NCBI GenBank assembly: GCA_022592445.1
Contig: JABYQR010000159.1
Coordinates: 36,064 to 100,063, forward strand
Source: Cytidiella melzeri
Taxonomy: Eukaryota > Basidiomycota > Agaricomycetes > Polyporales > Irpicaceae
Direction: 5' to 3'
Length of the DNA stretch: 64,000 nt
This document shows positions 10,742-23,846 of this stretch, piece by piece. A program made the translations under genes and the position numbers. How positions within the stretch are numbered: the stretch's first letter is position 1; each line of letters begins with the position of its first letter. The notes beneath the pieces are model-generated. The model saw only the letters and a list, made by a program, of their open reading frames with translations, did no database searches and was not told the origin of the DNA.

Positions 10742-13700
10742 ATGGCTTCCGCCACTAGCCCATCCGCGGGCCCATCCACCACGTCCTTGCGCGAATACTT
10801 CGTCCCCGTAGAGATCTACCTCACAAAATCCGCAGTTGCGACTCGCAAGGTAGCTTTTGTTCAGTCTTTCTGAGATAAAGACAGTGCGCCGATGCGCAAG
10901 TATCTTTGAACAATTTCTAGCCGCAATTGGGCTCGAAACGGAACGTGAAACCGACAGAGAAACGCGACTCGTTGAAGGCTTCTACTAGTTTCAACGACTT
11001 GAACGCTAGGAAGATTAAAGGTAGCTATGTGTTCCTCTTCGGAAGCAGGAGCTTTGCTTAGCTTCTCGTTCCGTAGAAAAGGCCAGTTGGCTCAGTCTGT
11101 CGCGTAGCTCAGGCATCACGGACCAATGGCGACACGCAACATGCAAGCTAGTCGAGGAAGAAGACCGCTGTATGCTAAAGATCTATCTGGAGGTGAGCTT
11201 AATGTCTGGCTAGGTTCGCGCAAGTTCTCGCGTTCATGACGCGGTCGCTAGGAAACAACGCTCTACCAAACTATATCCATAAATCAGTTGCACCACACGG
11301 ACATACGGCCAATTCATCGATCGCTGTTTGACCGGAAAGATTGCCTCGGCATCTTCTGTAATCCGTAGGTCTCTGAGCTCGTCAATCATCGGTGCAAGGA
11401 TAACATCCCCATCTATCAGCGAGGCAACTTATAGTTTTACCCCAACATCAGATCCGCTATACCTGGCTTTCTCAGACTCGAACGTCATGAACATTTGGAT
11501 AGCGCTCCTTCGCTCGTACGCCTCACCCGAGGTCTATGGTCGCTGGATATATCCCTCCGAAGGCGGCCTTTACCGCATGTGGAGACAAATCGAGATGTTC
11601 TGCGTCCAGGGTCGCAATTTGGGGACTTCGAGACTACCCGAAGAACTCGGAGAGACAGAAAGCAAGCAGGAAGACCTTGTTGACATCGACGTGTACTGCG
11701 AGATTTTTGTAAACGGGTATCTTTCCGGTCGCACCACTACGAAGAAAGGCTTGGGATCCCCAGATTGGCAAGAGAAATTTGAGTTTCTGGACCTTCCGCC
11801 GTTTGGAACTTTGGAAATAATAGTGTGGCGAGATAAGAAGCTGACGAAGCCGGTCATGATTGGTAGCACGGTCATGGCTCTCATGAATTTCCGACGGCGC
11901 GACTTTGTGGAGGGATGGTTTCCGGTGGTAAGCCCCCAGCACCATGCGGGGATTGTCGTTGGCGAGATTCGACTGAAAATGAGAGTTGACGAGTAAGTGC
12001 AAAGGTCAACACTTATCTGCAGCCACAAAAACTCATGTCGAGCTTAGGGAAATAATATTGCCACGGAAGCTGTACAATGGCGTATTACAGGCAAGGTGAT
12101 CACCCTCGACGTTGTCTAAGATTCCTGACCAGTGTGTTAGGCGATGCAAGCCATGAACTGCTTAGACTGGATTACAGAACTTGATTCGAGATACAAGATA
12201 CGGCAGATTGTACAAGAACACTTCCTTGCCATTGCCCGTTCGCAGAACACAGTTGAGAAGGATATTATGGATTTAGCTGATCGCGAGGTTGACGGTACAC
12301 CTCAATGTACGTCGTCTCCTGTATTTGTTTGAGTAATTCTGCTTGCTAAACACACCTACACAGCACATACAACGTTGTTGTAAGTCATGATTCTCAGACT
12401 TGGGCTGTGTGATTGTGTTCAACGTCTCGCAGTCGAGGGAGCACAAATCTAACAAGAACGTTGGAAGCATACATGTCAATCCATGGCGGTGTCTTTCTTG
12501 AAGCAAGCTTAGGCGGAGTTCTACGCCGTATCTGTTCCGATAGAGTGGCAATAGAGACAGATCCTATTCGAAGTCGGAAGACTGGAAGAAATATCGAAAA
12601 GAATGTGGAGTTGCTCGCACATTGGTGCCAAGAATTCTGGAGGTCCATCTATGACGCCCGCAAACAGTGTCCAGAGTGGGTTGTTCCAACTTCTCCATTG
12701 GCCGGCGATATTGACAACTCCTTCAATCAGGGAAATGCGAGAGATCTTTGTGCATATCCGGTCGCTCATTGAATCACGCTATCAGGTGCATACAAGTCAT
12801 CACGCCGATCTCCCGTGGCAAGGCGTGTCAGCATTTCTGTTTCTAAGGTTCTTCATCCCGACAATCCTGCACCCCCATCTATACGGATTCTGGCCAGGTA
12901 AGCAGAGCCAGCAGATCGCGGCGTGTACCTGCTGAACAATACTTAGGTATGACGGATGAGCCTGTACAGCGAACTCTCACCCAGATTGCGAAAGTGCTTT
13001 TGAGTTTGGCAAATTTGAATGTCGTCAGTAGTCTGAAAATCAAGCTACTGTTATCGAACTGATACTTTTGTTTTGGCATCATCCAGGTTGTTCACGACCA
13101 GGACTCGCGTGCTGTCAAAGATTTCCTTATCAATAGTTGTCCGAAAATGATCAAATATCTCGACTCCGTCTCCCTCAAGAGCTCTGACTCTGGTGATGGA
13201 TTGCGCTCCCTTCCATCCTCGCATCGTCATGATCGCAAGCGTCTCATGAACGTCGTGAAGCACAGAGTCCATTCTGCCCCAACGTTGAACAGAGAGGCTA
13301 TTCCCGTTCTACCTCAAATGATCGACCTTCCCAAGCACCTTGCGGTAGTGACATCTATCGTCGTACGATATACGCGAAGGACACTTCCTGCAAGGACAGG
13401 TGCTCCGGGAGAACGTGTCTTCGATGAGTTCTGCCAAAAATGTCTAGAAGTCGAAGAACAAGCGTTGATTCGCGTCAGTCAACTGGCCAGCCACGGCAAA
13501 ACAAGACGCAAGTTGTCCGTGACCGCTAACCTGACGTTTTTGAGATCGCCCATTGACTCACCCACTTCGCCAACGTCACCGAACCAGCGAGAACACAATC
13601 ACTCGCCGCAAGGCGAAGAGCGGGACACTTCTATTCCACTCGATAGTCGAATGACAAGAAGGAAGTCGTACCGCCCGTCTTCTGCGCCTGGGGATGTCAG

Positions 13701-14055
13701 TCCACGCCCGCCTGATTCTCCTTCGAGTAATTCGCAGATATCGAGTCCCGTTGTGCATCCGACCATGTCTCGCGCGCATTCCCAAGAGCTCCCTCGTCAC
13801 CCCGAAGCTAGTTTGCTAGCCATTGAACGCTCTGTTATTCGAGAGGGCTCGCAGCCTCGGCCCATCCGTCCATCTCTGAGGTATCATCCTCGATCAAACT
13901 CCGCCGACTCTGCATTCATACGCAACGACCCACCCTTACCGTCATCCTCTTCAGCACCTCTAACATATAACAAGGCGGACCTCCTCTTGGCTGATTCAGA
14001 AGAGGACGCCGGTCGGAGAAAGAAAGGGCTGCTCCGTGGCTTCTTGCGGAAATAA
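10742..14055 (+). CDS. Ras GTPase-activating protein (PH-like, C2, RasGAP)
   Basis: Multi-exon gene starting MASATSPSAGPSTTSLREYF and ending GLLRGFLRK. In order there is a PH-like segment (WRHATCKLVEEEDRCMLKIY), a C2 domain (YCEIFVNGYLSG...FEFLDLPPFGTLEIIVW) and a RasGAP domain. The arginine-finger segment LFRGSTNLTRTLE is formed across a splice, and FLFLRFFIPTILHPHLYGFWP-type sequence matches the conserved RasGAP core. The Ser/Pro-rich tail (about 13,540-14,050) looks disordered and phosphorylatable. By family, it should speed GTP hydrolysis on Ras at membranes, damping cAMP and MAPK signalling. The start is the first ATG in frame with exon 1, after which a GT donor follows codon 36. It converges with the AP-2 alpha gene, 201 bp between stops. 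Some splice sites in the middle are not resolved. Confidence 0.82.
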
Positions 14056-14256
14056 GCACGGGTGGCGCGCGTTGCCCACTTATACGTTGGCCTTCAGCCT
14101 TCATGCGTTCACTCTTTATTAGATAATTGATATCATACACGGGTATCATATTATTGCAACTACTAATCCATTCGCATATCAGTATGATGTACAAACAGTC
14201 CATGTATACTAGCCTGCAGACTAGAATACGTTCCGAGAGTGACGCAGCTAGCTCGG

Positions 14257-17200
14257 CTATGACGCAGCATCGACGCTGAGAGGTTTCTGAACCAGCTTCT
14301 GAACCTCAGCCGCAACATTCTCCGACGTGCTCCTGACTGTGATACGACAGAGCTGGCGACGAGATGAGCGGTGTAGTAGATGCCAGAAATAGTGGCAACA
14401 TACCTTTGCATCCTTATTCGGTTCAAGGCGCATCAGACAGCCAACCTTGCCCTCCACGGACATATGCAAGATGCTAGCTGCGACAATGTTGCTGGGATTT
14501 GGGTCTATGCCATCAAGCACGTTCAACGAACTTCCTAAGACGACCTGCCGCTGCTTTTCGATATCGATATGCCCAGCTTCAGATAAGGAGATAGGGAAGA
14601 TGCTTTGCGCCTCTCTCGGGGGACCGCCGATGAGCTTCCACCGCTCGAAGAACTCAGCCTGGCCTAGCTTGACGTGCTCCAAGAATTTGGTGATGACAAT
14701 GGGTAATCGCACTGCAATGCTTTGGTGTGCACCCGCCAAAAATGAGAGACTGAGGATCGGCGGTTTGGTAAACATTTTTTTGCACTCAACGTTGACGAGT
14801 TGTTGCGTCTGTGTTCGGGGCGCGATGATGCTGGGTGCGATTTTTGCGAAGGAAGCCGATAGAGCATCGGGTTCCTCGTTGTATAATGTCGCGGTGAAGG
14901 AGGTAAGGGGCGCAGAGATTTTGTTGCCAATGTATATAGCAACCTGTCCGATATGACCGTGGAACCTGGACTTGATGCCGACTTGAATCTGCACGTCCTC
15001 GTAGAGTACTCCTTCTGAGCTATACGTGAGTTTCTCAAACCATCTCTCTACGTTCTGGTTCATCGTTAGCCGCGGCATGCCCTTTTCTGCAAGGACTTGG
15101 GCCGGTGCTGACTGCATGTCGGAGAAACTAGACTTCCCCTGAAGTCCAGTTGGTGAGGAGGTGAGGTCAAGACCTATGAGGGACTGTGTGACCTCGTCTG
15201 TTCCGTTTGTGGCAGCGGCTCCGTTTCCACGAACATCACCGAGGGTCGGTTTCCTGGACGTACGAGTTGCCTGACGATCCAGATTCACACTTCCACCCCG
15301 CCAGTCACCAGCATCTGTATGTTTGCGAGAAAGCCTACTCTGCAAAGCACTTTCACGGGCAGGGAAGGGCGGTATTTCTTCGCATACGTTTTGTAGTAGC
15401 TCGTCATCCGGCGGACGGGTTGCTAACGTGTAGAATTCGCAGGCACGTTGTTGAAGATCAACGTCTAGCACATGTTGATATCGTTCGAATACATTGACGA
15501 GCTGATCCTTGATTTCGGGGAAGACGTTGGTCCACTTGACGTACGTTGAGAGTAGAAGGGCTCGCGTCGGGGACATACAAAACTGGGATTTAGAATGAAG
15601 AACTTGGAATTGCTCCATCGGGCTGTAACCGCTGTCGTTGGCAATGAGATGGCCGTATTCGCCCAGGATGTACCCTGAACGAGAGTCATTGTATGTCGTG
15701 ACCGTATCTAAAGTGTAGCGTACCTCCAACTTTCACCAAGCTCTCATGTGATGACGGGGATTTCAGGTATTCAAAGACGACGCGAGCGGCATACGCTTGG
15801 AGATCTTCCGTGTTCGTCACAATTTGCACCACACGATACCACACTTCATCCCCAACATGATCACCAGCAGCACTGATAAGCTCCAGGATCGTGTCGACAT
15901 ACCATTTGTAGGTGGCGGCGTACTTCTCGGTCAGTATAGCAATCTTCAGGACCATCTCCTCCCGCAGCCCATAATCCGCAACCTTGAGATATCGTAGCAA
16001 TTCACCGACGATGACGTCCGAATTATCCACGTCGCACATGCTGTATAGTAGATCCAATGCGCGTCTTCGGACTGAAATATCTTTGTCTCGGAGGGAAAGG
16101 ATGATGGTTCCTTGGTGTCGCTTGATGGCATCGAGATGGTCTGCGCGAGAGGCGAGGTGCGCCATGGTATCCAAGCCCAGATATCGTACGTTGGTCTCCT
16201 TCGAGCTAATGAATCGCGCGAGCAGGACGGCTGCCGTTGATACTAAGGACGAGTTTGGGTCGAGGTGAATTGCGAGGTTGATGGCTTCAAATAGAACCGC
16301 ATGTTGTGCATTGTTGTGCTGTACATTTCTTGAAGGCTCCGAAGAGTTGTTCATGATAGTTTGTAGTATTTCGAAGAGAATATTACGCAGTGTGGGATCC
16401 TCTGTTCATAGTGTCAGTATCTGATCGCGCACAATGTTGTGCCAGAACCCTGACCTGTAGGAGCATAGTATTGGAGGAGACGAAGCAACTTGACTTGTAG
16501 CCATGGGGACGGTACTTTGTAATACGCATATGTAGCAGAATACTCATGTTCGACGACAAGCTGACATCAACCGTTAGTTCAAGCAACATGAATAAATCTG
16601 GTCTGAGTATAGGTACCCTGTTGAGTCGGTCAACCGCTTTCTGATAGCACACCGCATACGCATCGAGGTGATCCTGCGCAAGAGCCATAACCAGACTCGT
16701 CACACATACCACAACACCCTGGGTACCTCGACGCATGAGTACATACTTCCCCGCATGCTCTATCGACTTACCAAATCGCTATCGTCCATTATTGAGACTA
16801 TACGAAGGGCCCATTCCGCAGCAGGAATAACCTCAGGGTGCTTCCGGTACAGCCGGAGTAATGTTAAAGCCGCCTTTTTCCTAACGAAGGTCTGAGATGT
16901 CCTGTAAATGGGTCAGCACAAAAGCTGGACGATAGCCTGACACCACTGACGGTGATATGAGGAGGCGATGGACGTCTTCGGCAAGTGCCTCTGCCATCTC
17001 CTGCCCACCAACATTCGCAATAGCATGCAAGGCCAAGCAGTTGTATATCTCATTATTCTCGTTCAGGTCCTTCCGTATTGAGTTCACGACCAGTCGTAGG
17101 AAGTCTGAATTTTCGTGCATGAGAAGTGTAACCGCTAAGTATCCCTGTGAAGTACGTCAATCAATCGCGTGTCAACGCGGCAGTAGCGAAACTTACAATT

Positions 17201-17611
17201 TGTTTTTCGCTGTACTTCATGCTCGATATGAGATTGACGGCCTCCATATGTCCGACGTCGACTTTGTAGCCTAGAATGTAGGTAAAGATAACCTTGGCTA
17301 CGTACCTGGTCCATTGCAACCCGTCAACACACCGCGCGGAAACAAGAGCGTATATCCTTACTTCTTCTTCTGATAGCCATCCAGGTTGCCATCTAAGAGC
17401 TCTTGTCAAGGTATAGTCTCCAATGAACGTCAATATGGCCCACCTTTGAACCTCTTCCGGATGTTCGCCATCTCCTTGTTTATCCTCTTCTCTTCCAGTT
17501 CGCGAACTCTCGCGCCGCGAATGTCCGCAATGAACTGAAAGCTGTAAGCGGACTTCAAGAGACATAAGATACGTAGCATACCTGCGTCAATCCCCTCATA
17601 CTTGTAGCCAT
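14257..17611 (-). CDS. AP-2 adaptor complex subunit alpha
   Basis: Large adaptin of the clathrin adaptor that collects cargo at the plasma membrane. The start MATSMRGLTQ is joined by an intron to FIADIRGARVRELEEKRINK-type sequence, the diagnostic alpha-adaptin N terminus that binds phosphoinositide. Armadillo-like trunk repeats follow (17.5-15.5 kb). The last exon (15,729-14,257) carries the trunk end, a Ser/Thr-rich hinge and the appendage (NQNVERWFEKLTYSSEGVLYED onward), which recruits accessory endocytic proteins. Several short introns split the N-terminal half. Length and order match the family. The neighbouring helicase gene ends 417 bp upstream on the same strand. Confidence 0.88.
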
Positions 17612-18028
17612 CGTTGCAGTGATAGCACGCCGCCCAGGACCAAATGTACAAGCTTGGCGTAATAGCAGTTGGTGCACAATATATTTCGTTAATATGTGGG
17701 TGCGCAGAGGAGTAAATGCACCTGTAGCTAGAATGTAGGGCGGTTCGGGGGCGTAACGAGCGTTATGCTCAGCATTGAGCTCAGGATCGAGCTGGAGCCT
17801 GAGGATGGCATGACTTTGCATCACATCATACACGTGGAAACGGATCAGCAGGCAGCGCTCCGTCACTTAAGCTACTACTTTGCGGCGCAGCTGTCTGGAA
17901 ATTTAATTGCTTATTCCCATTAAATAGCGATGGTGGTTATAATGATACAAGTATTACTGAGTTGCAACCGAGGCATTACTCATACTTCCGTCATATGCGG
18001 AGACAGTGGTGGAGTAGTAAACGACCTT
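17612..18028. other. Intergenic, upstream of AP-2 alpha
   Basis: Separates the AP-2 alpha start codon from the helicase stop codon, both on the minus strand. It should hold the AP-2 promoter and helicase 3' UTR. No distinct motif stands out. Confidence 0.5.
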
Positions 18029-21000
18029 TTACTGCCTCGACAAACGACTAGGAGTGCCAGGTCGAGACAGAAATGCCATCCCGCCTGTTCTCGGGGTGGA
18101 ATAGCCAGAGCGAGTGCCGCCAGTATGCAGCTGACGAGACGTTGAGTACGGCGAGCCCATGGGAGTCCCCGGTCTAGAAGGAAGGCGGGACTGGTTTGCG
18201 ATACGGAAGCGACTATAGTCGTCTAGTAGACGAACGATGTGGTGAGTGATGTCGTCCAACTCCTTGATCTCCGCATTTGTGAGAGGTTTATCCGACATGT
18301 CCTCGTCCTCGTCTTCTGATTCTTCCTCCTTGAAATCACTTCGACGCGGCACCTGTCGCTTCTTGCGCATTTGACTGATACCATGGAAAACCCGCAGCAT
18401 GCATGACTCCATAAGCACTTTAAGACGTTCGAGATCATCAAGTACTGAGGCGTCGCCGACGACGGGAAGCCAGTCATCGCATTCAAGGCCCCTCCGGGTG
18501 ACCTCTATACGGTAAGCGCCAAATAAAATATAAGTGAGGGGATCCAAACGTGTAGTGTTCATCAAGAATATTTGTGCATTGGCATTGCCTGTGCTCAGGT
18601 TTTGACGCTTGTCCACATAGGCAATAAGCTGCTTCTCCGTGGTTGTATTGGACTCCGGTTCTGGTCCAACACGCTTCCGGTTATTGACGCTGGAAGGATG
18701 AATGAAGACCGTCTACAAGGTGGTTAGCTATTTAGACGTGACTTGGGGGAAGGTTAGCGTACCTTGTCTCGCGCAGTGCGATACATTCGCGCCGCTGTTC
18801 GTATGGCAAATTTTGGCTGCAGTCCGATGGCGAGTAGAGCCGCCAGGAGAGGTAGGGAGCCGTGGTTGCTATCCAACTCAGGGGGCACAGTCAACGGAGC
18901 GCGAGCTCTAGACGACCGCAAATCTCGGCTCGACCGTGCAGCAGAACCGCCCGCAGACACATCTATGACGCCAACATCGTACAGAGACTGCAGAATGTGT
19001 CCTTTGATCTTCTGGATCATCACGAGCGTCGGCTTCGACAGGAAATTGTCGATGCAAAAGCGATTCGCCTCGTTGTACTGGCCGTTTGACTGTAGCGCCC
19101 ACCATTGGTTGTACGCCCGCAGGATAGTAAGTGCATCTGACCGGTAGTCATCTGAGCAGAAGGAGTTCTTACGACGAGAAGCTTCTTCTTTCGCATGCAT
19201 GGGGGACAGGAATGGGTCTCGATTTGTGAGGATAGCGGCCAGCGTGAGCGCCTGATCCAAGCAGCGGAAAAAGCTGCCAAACAATACAAGCTTGCCCATC
19301 TGTGCGTCCAGAGGCAACTGAAGGAGTACACGGCCAAGCGAGGTGAGGTTCTTTTTGTGGTCCAAAGCACCTACCATCATAAGCGAATCGATGGCTACCT
19401 GTACGCGCTCTGGAGCCGGGGGCTCAATCGCCGCCGCGAGCACTTCCTCTACGGTCATACCAGGGAAGTTGAGGGCTTTGACGTGCATGACGACGTTGCT
19501 GAGATCGGCACGGTTCATCTCGACCATCTGATGTGGGCGAAGTGCGTCTGCGCGGCTGCGGCTGAGCACTCCAAAGTAGTCGCCAGAGCGATGCCTTCCA
19601 GCGCGACCTGCTCGTTGATTGAGATTCGACGAGCCCACCCAAGCGGATACGAGAGAAGAGATGCGGCGTTCAGGGTCATACTGTAGCTCCTTGATCTTCG
19701 CTGAATCCACGACGTAAACGACGTCTGGGATAGTGACGGACGTTTCGGCGATGTTCGTGGCAAGAATGACCCGGCGTTGCCCACGAGGTGGAGGGTTAAA
19801 GATGGCTTGTTGATCTGCGAGAGGCACGCTGGAATGAAGGGTATGAATGCTGTACTTGTCGGAGTTGTAGTCGAGTCCGAGCCAATTCCTGGTGTCAAGA
19901 AGGTGTTTCTGAACGGCAGAGATTTCATCCCAGCCTGGTAAAAAGACAAGGACATGCCCATCCTCCGAGATTCGCAGCGCATGCGTAATGGTAAGAGCAA
20001 TAAAGGGGTAGGGCATGTCAACGTCGTCAGTCGATGAAGACGGCTGTTTGATGGTTAAGAAAGGCGGTAGACCAGGGATAGAAGCCACGCTAGGACCGAG
20101 CTCCTGCGCGAGATACTTCTGCACCGTATTGTCCTGGAAAACCCACTTTGAACGCGGATCAGCCGACTGCGCAAGTCGAGGCAGAAAATCCTCGAGGAAA
20201 TGTTTCTGCACGGGAAATGAGCGGCCAGGAATGTCGATGACCTTTGCAGGATTTCCCATGCTATCCGGGAAGTACTCCTGGAAGAGCCTGGGGTCGATAG
20301 TAGCACTCATCAGGACGACTTTGATAGGTTTATCCCTCGCCTTCCGATCTGCCAACCAACGCTTCAGCACGACAAGCAGCAAGTCCGTGTCGATATCCCG
20401 CTCGTGAACTTCATCGACAACAATGTGCGTAATATCATCCATGTTTCTTGCGCTAGCTTGCTCCAGTGCAGATTGCATCCTCTTCAGGAAGATACCTGTG
20501 GTACAGAAAGTGACGCTACCATTATCCTGCGGCAACTTCGCTTCGAATCTGACCTGATAACCTATCGAGCCACCGAGAGTCTCTCCTCGCTCTGCTGCGA
20601 CGCGAGTTGCCACGCTGATGGCAGCAATACGACGAGGCTGTGTGCAAATGATGTTACACTTCGCGCCATCTCCGCGATCTATCCACTCGTCTAGAATCAG
20701 CTGCGGTATCTGGGTCGTCTTCCCAGAACCTGTGGCCGCCATGCATATAGTGACTTCATTGTCACGCAAGTGCGTAAGAAGATCGGTGGCTTTCGTGTAC
20801 ACGGGGAGCGAAGATCGTGTTTGGCGCATCTTCTCCATCTCCGCGTTCTCCAGGTATTTTAGTCGCTGCCGTTTCAAATTTTCTGATTTCTGCGACAAAA
20901 GCTCTTCAGATGTAGTGCGACGGCCAGGAGGAACATATCTTCCGCGGGCGACCTGAGCCGAACTACTGGTGGCAGGTTCGTCAGCCACATCGAGCTTTTC

Positions 21001-22274
21001 CCTCGGCCTGTTGGAGTGCAGGTGGCTTCTCCTGATATCTTGTACTAGGTCATTGATTTGGTCGGCAATGCTGTCGTCAACGTCTAACGCAACTGGGCGG
21101 GCCAAGCCAATATCCCTTCCAGCCTTTTCATCCCTGACGAATTGACTCCACAGCTCTGGGTCACAGCTCTCGAGGTACTGAGTGACGTCAAGGTAGCAAC
21201 TGTTGAAGGCGGCCTTCTTGCTAGGCGCTATGCCAATGCCGATATTCTTCCCTCCCACAATCATCTGCGCCTCCCATGCGGTTGAGCCTCCTTTCGATTT
21301 TGTCGCGTACTGAATGTCAGGCTTGCCAAAACCGAACTTGCGACAGTAATAGTCCATGAAGGAGCGGGCTCGCTCGAATATGACCTCGCTCCCGTCTGAT
21401 AAAGTAACCACAGAAGGTGCGGTAGGCGGTTCTTCTTTCTTCTTCTTCGGAGCGAATAGCTGTACTTCCGGTCAACAGACGGATTTGGTGATAAGACGTA
21501 GAACGTACAAGATTGCGTGAATCTAATTGATATAACGCGTTTAATGCCGCGAGCTTTTCAGCATCTTTCCGCGAGGGCGAGTCACCGTGCGCGACAATAG
21601 CATCTGGCATATCCTCTTGCGGTTGTAGAATGACTGTGCCTCTACGGGAAGAATCAAAACCCATCAAGGCGAGAATTAGTTGTTGCAGGACTGTCCTACC
21701 TGAATATCCAGCCGGCTGGCATCCTATACTGAGTAGTTTCGTAGATCACCCCGCCACCGTACCGACCTAGATGGTAGTTCGACAGCGGCGACTTGGGATT
21801 CTCTTCATAGTCTGTTCGCAGTGGTTTCGTCTTGAATGTCGCCTTTATATAGTCGATATCGTGACGAGGTTCAGGAAGGAGAGGAATACGAGACTTGGCT
21901 GATACTTTGGCAGCAGCTCCTGCTTTCACTGCCAAGGGGCTGCCTCGGATGGGCTTAAACGATGAGCTGTGTCGTCTCGGTCCCGCATCTTTAAATTTGG
22001 AGGATGAAAAGGATGCACCAGCCTGAGCTGCTTCGACTTTAGGTGTCTTCGCGGGTCGATGTGGTCTACCGCCTTCGGAGTATGGGGGATTATAAGACAT
22101 GGTAGGTCGTATAAATTGTGACGACTTGCTGAACTGGCTGTTGTGTGCGAGAGCTTGGTGAGCGTAGGGCCTCTTTAGAGTAGCGGAACCTGATGGCGAG
22201 GGGAAGGAGGATTGATGGGGGTTAACTTGGATAAGGAGTGGTGTCCTGTTCCTTAAGAGCGCGCCACCATACAT
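18029..22274 (-). CDS. DExH-box RNA helicase (DHX29/DHX36/DHX57-like)
   Basis: Superfamily 2 RNA helicase. A basic, disordered N terminus precedes a dsRNA-binding-like region (RSFMDYYCRKFGFGKPD...GIAPSKKAAFNSC). Then come motif I GSGKTTQIPQ, Ia TQPRRIAA, II DEVHERD, III SATI and VI QRAGRAGRH, an HA2 region and a C-terminal OB fold (LTYILFGAYRIEV). Such enzymes use ATP to remodel RNA or RNPs; the exact client cannot be inferred. The tail repeats SRPGTP twice in a Ser/Gly/Thr-rich stretch, likely phosphorylated. The first Met is at 22274; MSYNPPYSEGG at 22100 is an equally good start. The largest exon is 21,411-18,754. All diagnostic helicase motifs look intact. Confidence 0.85.
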
Positions 22275-22863
22275 AAAGAAGCTTTCGGATGATGTCTAAA
22301 ATGTGTTGCACTCTGTATGTAGTAAGAGAGCATACCTGGTGTAACACCCAGATTCCTTATGCCGTTTCACGATAACACTCTCTATTGCAGGCTTGTGCTC
22401 GTTAGTCGTAGTGCTACGACCTAGAGATCGACCTGGACCAGGCTCGCAGGCACAAACCAAAGTTTCCGCAGAAGAAAAGTTGCAATAAGTCTATTTCGAT
22501 GTTGTCGGCGGTGGTGATTACGATGAGCAGGTCGTCGTTGGCAGCGACTTTGAAGGATTCGACTCTTGAGTGACTCTGTTAGCGGAGCGCCGACTCAGGC
22601 CGGCTGCCGCTGACGTCGGCATACTGGCTCGCAATCACTTGTTCTCGAAATCGCAATAAAGTATACGTACAGTACACTACTAGTAGCTTCACTCGACCGT
22701 TTGTGATGACCTACTATTTGCCCAGACTCAATCCGCTCGCAGATTGAGACGCGTGTTGAATGCGACTCAGGCTTGAATTCACTTCAAGTCTCGACCGCGT
22801 GCCATATTCATTGATTGAGTGGGGGAGAGAAGAAACATTTCGATAATTGATACATAAATAGTA
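22275..22863. other. Intergenic, helicase promoter and jac1 3' flank
   Basis: No supported gene. It contains the helicase upstream region and the 3' end of the next minus-strand gene. I see no strong TATA box or repeat. Confidence 0.5.
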
Positions 22864-23760
22864 TCAGTGGTCGTGGACCGTGTTTGGCCACGCCTCAGCT
22901 GCTGCGTCAATGGTTTGCATATACTTCAACTCGATGGCGTGCTTCTTCACTGCTTCCCAGTTTCCGCTCTCGACAAAGGTCGATATCTTTTCTATCGTGT
23001 TTCTTATATTATCTGTGGTATGACTTTTGTGAGGCTCGTGACTGCATAGAAGAAAACGCACGCACCAGCATTGTCCGCACGTATCTCATCCACGTCTTCC
23101 TGGTTCTCGGCCTCTTCCAAAGCCTCTCTAAGTTCCATCACCTGCATTATGAGACCCGCATCCTGCAAGCCTTCTGACTCGCTGATCTCGATGCCTTCCA
23201 ATTGCAGTATGTATTCGGCACGCGTGTACGGGTTTAGCAAAGTCTGATACGCTTTGTTGACCATACTTGACATATCTGCAGCCAGAACTTGCGCTTCCTA
23301 AACACAGAGACAAATTAATACTGGAGGAAATGACATTTCGCGTTCCAGATCTACTCACAGGCCCTTTGCTTGACCATTTATCGGGGTGTATTACACGTTG
23401 TATGCGCCTGAAATTCCTCTTGAGTAAATCCTGGTCTATGTCGAATCTCATGTCGCCCGGGACTTCCATTATATCAAAAAACGTAGCATCCTGAGGCAAA
23501 CGCCTTATGGAGAAGCAACTTGGACACGCTGGCAGATATGTCGGAAGACTTGCGCTACAAGAGGGGCATTTTATTGCCGGCTGGCTTGCGTCGCCGCTCA
23601 GATATCGGATGAAGGTCGGTTTTGCGCGCGAACAACATAAAGAAAGTGGTTTTCGCAGCGGCGAGAAGTTATGAACGAGCCTGACCACTGCTGTTCGTCT
23701 TGCGGTGGTGGTCGCGCAGACAACCCTGCGAGCTGTTGCAGTGACTGTCGAGCGAAACAT
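22864..23760 (-). CDS. Mitochondrial Fe-S co-chaperone Jac1/HscB
   Basis: J-protein that delivers the Isu scaffold to mitochondrial Hsp70 during iron-sulfur cluster transfer. The start at 23760 gives an Arg/Ser/Thr-rich N terminus without early acidic residues, as expected for a matrix presequence. A CPSC...CPSC zinc-type motif follows, as in HscB proteins of animals and many fungi. The J domain includes HPDK, the Hsp70-stimulating motif, then NKAYQTLLNPYTRAEYIL. The C-terminal helical domain ends NTVHDH. Introns include a 53-nt one near 23,016-23,068 after DEIRADNA that leaves the frame open. It is head-to-head with the DysF gene. Confidence 0.88.
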
Positions 23761-23846
23761 TGCTGCAGTGACTGACGTCAGACTTGATCCGCCTTTAGCA
23801 GTAATGCTAACCCTAGAGTAAGAGTCATCCCGCCGTCGGTCGAGCC
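23761..23846. promoter_or_regulatory. 86-bp bidirectional promoter with CRE palindrome
   Basis: The start codons of jac1 (-) and the DysF gene (+) are only 86 bp apart. A perfect TGACGTCA palindrome lies at 23773-23780. This is the consensus for CREB/ATF-type bZIP factors and is strand-symmetric, so it could serve both genes. Its use is inferred. Confidence 0.55.
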
